64,000 bases of DNA from Virgibacillus aidingensis. Lineage in GTDB: Bacteria > Bacillota > Bacilli > Bacillales > Amphibacillaceae. Numbering within the stretch: the stretch's first letter is position 1; each line of letters begins with the position of its first letter. The notes under the pieces are model-generated. The model ran no database searches. It was not told the DNA's origin and saw nothing but the letters and a program-made list of their open reading frames with translations. The stretch is from contig NZ_WIXN01000008.1 of NCBI RefSeq assembly GCF_010994035.1, positions 62,001 to 126,000 of the forward strand, given 5' to 3'. The position numbers and the translations under genes were made by a program. Of the stretch, positions 60,704-64,000 are shown one piece after another.

Positions 60704-60988
60704 TTAATTGAAAAGCCGCCAATCAGCAAGCCTGGTATCTTGTTCAATCATTCTTTCCTTGATATCATCCACTTTCACCAGGTCACTTTCCACAAGGGTA
60801 AAATATTCCTCAAGTACTTGTTCAAACTGAGTCAAAATGTTGTTATACCTCGTAATGCTGGCCAGCTGTGTTTCACTTAATTCATTTTTGTCCAGTTTCG
60901 ATGCATCTTTTACCCCATTTGCAGACGACTGCATTTCATTTTTATGCTGCTCTACTTCATGGGGATGCACATATACCTCTCTGCCCAT
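60704..60988 (-). CDS. YwqI-like (DUF5344) WXG100-like small partner
   Basis: 94-aa helical protein, the same length as B. subtilis YwqI. It forms two helices (YVHPHEVEQHKNEMQSSANGV and LASITRYNNILTQFEQVLEEYFTLVESDLVKVDDIKERMIEQDTRLA) separated by a turn at KLDKNELSE, with a C-terminal DWRLF. Such proteins pair with the LXG domain of the effector for type VII export. It lies 4 bp after the M16-like gene and 27 bp before the effector gene. ATG is preceded by GGAGGGGG. Confidence 0.78.
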   Translation of the reverse strand: MGREVYVHPHEVEQHKNEMQSSANGVKDASKLDKNELSETQLASITRYNNILTQFEQVLEEYFTLVESDLVKVDDIKERMIEQDTRLADWRLFN

Positions 60989-60992
60989 TTAA

Positions 60993-62129
60993 TCAACCCC
61001 CTCCTGAATAAATAATCTTCATTTCTGCCAATTTTATTTTAATAGCTTGCATATATTCTAAGAAAGCTTCATAGGTTACACTGTCAAATATATTCATCAT
61101 GCTAAGAAAATTAATATCTCTTACAAAATATTGACCGAGGATGGAAATAAATTTCCCTGCATCATTTGTTTTTACATACTGCAAACGTGTATAGTAATCA
61201 TCCCGGGCTTTATAAAACTCTTTCTCATCCCATTTCATTGTCAAAACCTTGGGCAGAAACTCTAATTTCCCTCTGTTTTCGTATACAATGCTTGCATAGT
61301 CTTTGCCGATATTAACATAATAGTTTTCCTGGAAAATAATGTCGGCTATCACTTGCAAATAAATTAATTCCATTTCTGTTTTATAATCGATAGGCTTATT
61401 CCGAAAAAGCAGTGTCCCGATAGCACGTTCTTCCCTGGAATCATATACTTGCCTCACCATATTTCTGAAATTATTTCTCTTAAAAACATGATGAACCGTT
61501 CGTTCCCCGGCAGTCTCGCCTTCTATTTTTTCTTCCAGCCAGTTGGATTCATTAAAATTCCGATCCTGGTATGCTGCTACCATAATGGCATTTTCGGGTC
61601 GAAATAACGTATCATTTAATAATAGAATGTCATCATATAACACATCCACTAAATCCTGCTGCAATAAATCTGTATTGAATAATCTGTTTGGAATGGCAAA
61701 CTCCTGAATATCCATCATGCTGTTAAAGGCGGGATTTTTCATATGTAGTGCAAAATCATGAGTGGATGTTTCCTTCTGCTGCTGAAATGCTTCCATTGTC
61801 ACCTTTTCGGTAAAGAGGGTTTCCAAAATAGGGTCAATGGCATCGGTAAACATACCGTCTGTTATTTTTATATTTATCGTTGAAGTATCCATTGTAATCT
61901 GGACATTCAGTTCAAAGCCTGGAAACTTTTCCTGCAGCTGCTTCTTTTTTATGTTCGTTAATATGTTCGAACTGCCGCCGCCAACCCACATCATTTCATT
62001 ATTCTCCGTTACTAATCTATCTCCATAACCCGCACCATAGCTGATAGAAATGTATGCTTCCTGATCACTGGCAGCTTCCAGAAAAATACATTTCAATTTA
62101 TTGTTTCCTATAGGTTTGTGCTGAAACAT
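60993..62129 (-). CDS. M16-peptidase-like protein lacking the zinc motif, first gene of the LXG operon
   Basis: 378-aa soluble protein. The N-terminal (LKCIFLEAASDQEAYISISYGAGYGDR) and the later pattern FTDAIDPILETLFTEKVTMEAFQQQKE ... LLNDTLFRPENAIMVAAYQD follow the insulinase/M16 fold (strand pairs, then the long helix with QKE and the PEN strand), like bacillar YfmF/YfmH. The catalytic HxxEH is absent: its place reads NNEMMWVGGGSSNIL. It would be a non-enzymatic member, perhaps a chaperone or scaffold. It is the first gene of the operon, behind AAAGGGGG. The fold call is by eye. Confidence 0.55.
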   Translation of the reverse strand: MFQHKPIGNNKLKCIFLEAASDQEAYISISYGAGYGDRLVTENNEMMWVGGGSSNILTNIKKKQLQEKFPGFELNVQITMDTSTINIKITDGMFTDAIDPILETLFTEKVTMEAFQQQKETSTHDFALHMKNPAFNSMMDIQEFAIPNRLFNTDLLQQDLVDVLYDDILLLNDTLFRPENAIMVAAYQDRNFNESNWLEEKIEGETAGERTVHHVFKRNNFRNMVRQVYDSREERAIGTLLFRNKPIDYKTEMELIYLQVIADIIFQENYYVNIGKDYASIVYENRGKLEFLPKVLTMKWDEKEFYKARDDYYTRLQYVKTNDAGKFISILGQYFVRDINFLSMMNIFDSVTYEAFLEYMQAIKIKLAEMKIIYSGGG

Positions 62130-62561
62130 GTGAGTCCCCCTTTCTTACAGTATATGTATGTAAGCAACCTTATGTATGCCGGCATATCAACAGTCATGAT
62201 TGTGTCAAATATAGTAATTTCTTATATCATACCGAAAAATAAATACCACTTCCAGCCTATCCGAGCCAAATGTCACGAAATGAACAGAAGGTCCCGCATT
62301 TTTCAAAACATGATTTTAAAGGATATACATTTTTTTGTATGAAGATTAGACCTGTTTTAAGCAAATATACACAATGAATAGGTTAATTTATTTCTATGTA
62401 CTTTTCCTGCTTTTCGAACATAGCACATGTCTCCTATTTTCATAAATCTATTTATAAATTATTATCGACGTTACAAAAAATCTTACCTGTCCAAATACAA
62501 ATTTACATACTTTCCGAAAAAAATTCATAAAAACTATCATTTACTTCAAAAGAGCAGCATT
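62130..62561. other. Intergenic region upstream of the LXG operon
   Basis: About 430 bp of A+T-rich DNA between the first operon gene and the end of the cobT unit. Apart from the promoter candidate at 62175-62208 I see no gene or repeat. Confidence 0.5.
62175..62208 (-). promoter_or_regulatory. Promoter candidate of the LXG operon with overlapping palindrome
   Basis: TTGACA (62203-62208), 16-bp spacer, TATGCC (62181-62186) on the minus strand. The -10 is the half of a perfect 12-bp palindrome TATGCCGGCATA (62175-62186), a possible operator. Confidence 0.45.
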
Positions 62562-62584
62562 TGCCTCCCATAGAATCGGAGGCA
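62562..62584 (-). terminator. Hairpin after cobT
   Basis: TGCCTCC / GGAGGCA with a 9-nt loop, 26 bp after the cobT stop. The T-run is poor, so termination strength is uncertain. Confidence 0.5.
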
Positions 62585-62609
62585 CCGGATTAATTATTTG
62601 TATGCTCCC

Positions 62610-63659
62610 TCAAATTTTCATTCCCGCCTCGTCAAACGTCGCAATACGTTTGATTATGCTGCATGCCGATTCGAGTATAGGGAAAACAAGTGCTGCTCCT
62701 GACCCTTCTCCAAGACGCATATTCATCTCCATTAATGGGGAAATACCAAGCAGCTCGCTCGCTTTTTTAGCACCAGGCTCCGGGGAGACATGTGATGTAA
62801 TCATAAACTCTTTTGATTTAGGTTCAATTAACGCGGCAATCAAAGCTGCTGCAGTAGATATGTAACCATCTACAACAATGGGAATTCGTTTGGCTGCAGC
62901 CGCAAGAATAACACCGGCCATCCCGCCAATTTCCAAACCTCCCACCTTACTTAAAATGTCAATACCGTCATGAGGATCCGGTTGATTGAGCTTGATCGCC
63001 CCGTCAATCACTTTTGCTTTGTGATCAATCCCGCCATCTCCAATTCCGGCACCCATCCCTGTAATTTCAACGGGATCAACCCCTGCAAGTACAGATAAAA
63101 TCGCAGTGGATGCTGTTGTGTTGCCAATCCCCATCTCACCGACCCCCAATAATTGCACCCCGTTTGCGATTTCCTTATTCGCAATTTCTATTCCTACCTC
63201 TATAGACTTTATTGCTTCATCCCTTGTCATGGCAGGACCTTTGGCCATATTATCTGTACCATGTTTTATTTTGCGGCTGATTACACCCGTATCTCCTGGG
63301 AGGTTTCCTTTTACACCAATATCTACTGCAATTACTCCAGCACCGGAGACACGGCTGATGGCACACACGCCTGTAAGTCCCTTTGGAAAAAGCGGCGTTT
63401 GTATTATTGTTACGTTCTGCGGATTGCTGGAAACCCCTTCATCGTACACCCCATGATCGGCAGCCATAACAATCACCTTTTTGTTGTTCACTTCCGGATA
63501 AATGTTTTTTGTAATCCCTGCAAGCTGGATGGCAATATCTTCTAACCTTCCAAGGCTTTTTGGAGGTTTCACCAGTTGATCCAGCCTTGTTTCAGCCTCC
63601 TTCATATTTATTTGATCAAGCTCTTCAATCTTTCCAATGGTTTGTTGTAACAGGTCCAT
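62610..63659 (-). CDS. cobT: Nicotinate-nucleotide-dimethylbenzimidazole phosphoribosyltransferase
   Basis: 349-aa enzyme that activates the lower ligand (DMB) of cobalamin to alpha-ribazole phosphate. Typical segments are LDQLVKPPKSLGRLEDIAIQLAGI, VMAADHGVYDEGVSSNPQNVT, GVGEMGIGNTTASTAILSVLAG and the catalytic Glu near the end in LGEGSGAALVFPIL. Start ATG 63659 lies nine nt after AAAGGAG; the ATG three codons earlier abuts that site. It is preceded by a cobalamin riboswitch with terminator, so it is made when B12 is low. Other cobalamin genes may follow beyond the window edge. Confidence 0.95.
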   Translation of the reverse strand: MDLLQQTIGKIEELDQINMKEAETRLDQLVKPPKSLGRLEDIAIQLAGITKNIYPEVNNKKVIVMAADHGVYDEGVSSNPQNVTIIQTPLFPKGLTGVCAISRVSGAGVIAVDIGVKGNLPGDTGVISRKIKHGTDNMAKGPAMTRDEAIKSIEVGIEIANKEIANGVQLLGVGEMGIGNTTASTAILSVLAGVDPVEITGMGAGIGDGGIDHKAKVIDGAIKLNQPDPHDGIDILSKVGGLEIGGMAGVILAAAAKRIPIVVDGYISTAAALIAALIEPKSKEFMITSHVSPEPGAKKASELLGISPLMEMNMRLGEGSGAALVFPILESACSIIKRIATFDEAGMKI

Positions 63660-63768
63660 TTTATCCATCTCCTTTATGAAAAAATCACTTTTCCGGCATG
63701 CCCTTTGCGTTTATGGGCTTAGTGTGCCCTTCTCCGGAATAGGGAATCATTTTTCTGCTGCTATACAG

Positions 63769-63815
63769 AAAAAAGTCTGCAGTTTATTTGCATAGCAAAT
63801 ACACTACAGACTTTT
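63769..63815 (-). terminator. Regulatory terminator of the cobalamin riboswitch
   Basis: AAGTCTGTAGTGTATTTGC / GCAAATAAACTGCAGACTT on the minus strand, followed by TTTTTTCTG, between the aptamer and the cobT gene. Confidence 0.85.
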
Positions 63816-63837
63816 CCATCATCTATATACGTTCAAG

Positions 63838-64000
63838 CAGCAGGCAGGTCTCCTGGCTCGGGTTCAACATTACACCAGGCCTTCCCGAAAATATAATTTC
63901 AGTGGCATGTCTGGTGAAACTCACCCTTACAGTGGCGGGTCCGCTGAAGCTTTTCACTTCATTCCCTATTCTCCCATTAAATATGGGCACCTATTACTTT
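63838..64000 (-). promoter_or_regulatory. Cobalamin riboswitch aptamer (continues past the edge)
   Basis: Minus strand contains the conserved B12-box and core in order: GGTGCC, AATAGGGAAT, GACCCGCCACTGTAAGG, GCCACTG, GGGAAGGC and GAGCCAGGAGACCTGCC. Together they define a cobalamin aptamer. The 5' end and promoter lie outside the window. Confidence 0.95.

Overview
The window reads as chromosomal DNA of a spore-forming, low-G+C Gram-positive bacterium of the Bacillaceae, most like the salt-adapted Virgibacillus/Oceanobacillus group. The evidence is AGGAGG-type ribosome sites, sigma-A promoters with 16-17 bp spacers, a sigma-B-like promoter, a glycine-betaine uptake system, the sporulation gene csgA, a B. 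subtilis-type Fnr with C-terminal cysteines, T-box and cobalamin riboswitches, and the yhbA-yhbB-cspR and sppA-yteJ gene pairings known from B. subtilis. The genus is an inference.

Layout. 1-1821: glycine-betaine importer (binding protein, then permease, cut by the window edge). 2202-3269: a MurG-family glycosyltransferase. 3553-6179: nucleoside (NupC) and purine (PbuG) transporters. 6553-10672: odhAB of the TCA cycle, with a 36-codon membrane-peptide gene upstream. 11183-15638: trmL, an amidase-domain protein, queG (tRNA modification) and an ABC-ATPase of unknown role. 15779-16610: a 52-bp repeat array, tRNA-Gly, and a 154-bp tandem duplication carrying half of that tRNA. 16906-18645: fnr and D-amino-acid transaminase. 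19394-25599: an S9 peptidase, then an ABC-2 exporter with its own NarL-type two-component system. 25655-28888: carB without carA. 29217-34134: alpha/beta hydrolase, ctaG, a T-box-led SAM hydrolase, and an SDR enzyme. 34398-41045: a type I toxin-like peptide, a decayed phosphotransferase, an MFS pump, a VOC protein, a candidate structured RNA, csgA and a small basic protein, and an acyl-CoA ligase. 41229-44032: yteJ-sppA, a CBS protein and a YflT-like stress protein. 44255-49680: serine biosynthesis (class V aminotransferase plus serA), a second 52-bp repeat array, a HAD phosphatase and ilvE. 49838-55543: a membrane protein with menA, NRDE protein, small hydrophilic protein, glcD-like oxidase, YdbC/PC4, an ATP-pyrophosphatase-fold protein and csaA.

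55653-62129 is the accessory region: a MITE-like element, a secreted protein of six 29-residue repeats, and an eight-gene minus-strand operon that looks like a type VII secretion LXG effector module. From promoter to terminator it encodes a catalytically incomplete M16-like protein, a YwqI-like small helical protein, the LXG effector, two paralogous membrane proteins (candidate immunity), a YwqH-like partner, a SLAP-like protein and a lipoprotein. The window ends with cobT under a cobalamin riboswitch.

Regulatory links visible in the DNA: Fnr boxes sit about 42 bp upstream of the inferred start of fnr itself and of the menA operon, suggesting an oxygen-responsive circuit. An ArgR-like operator overlaps the carB promoter. 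A T-box precedes the SAM hydrolase. A cobalamin riboswitch precedes cobT. All functions are assigned from recognised motifs and family resemblance without database searches.
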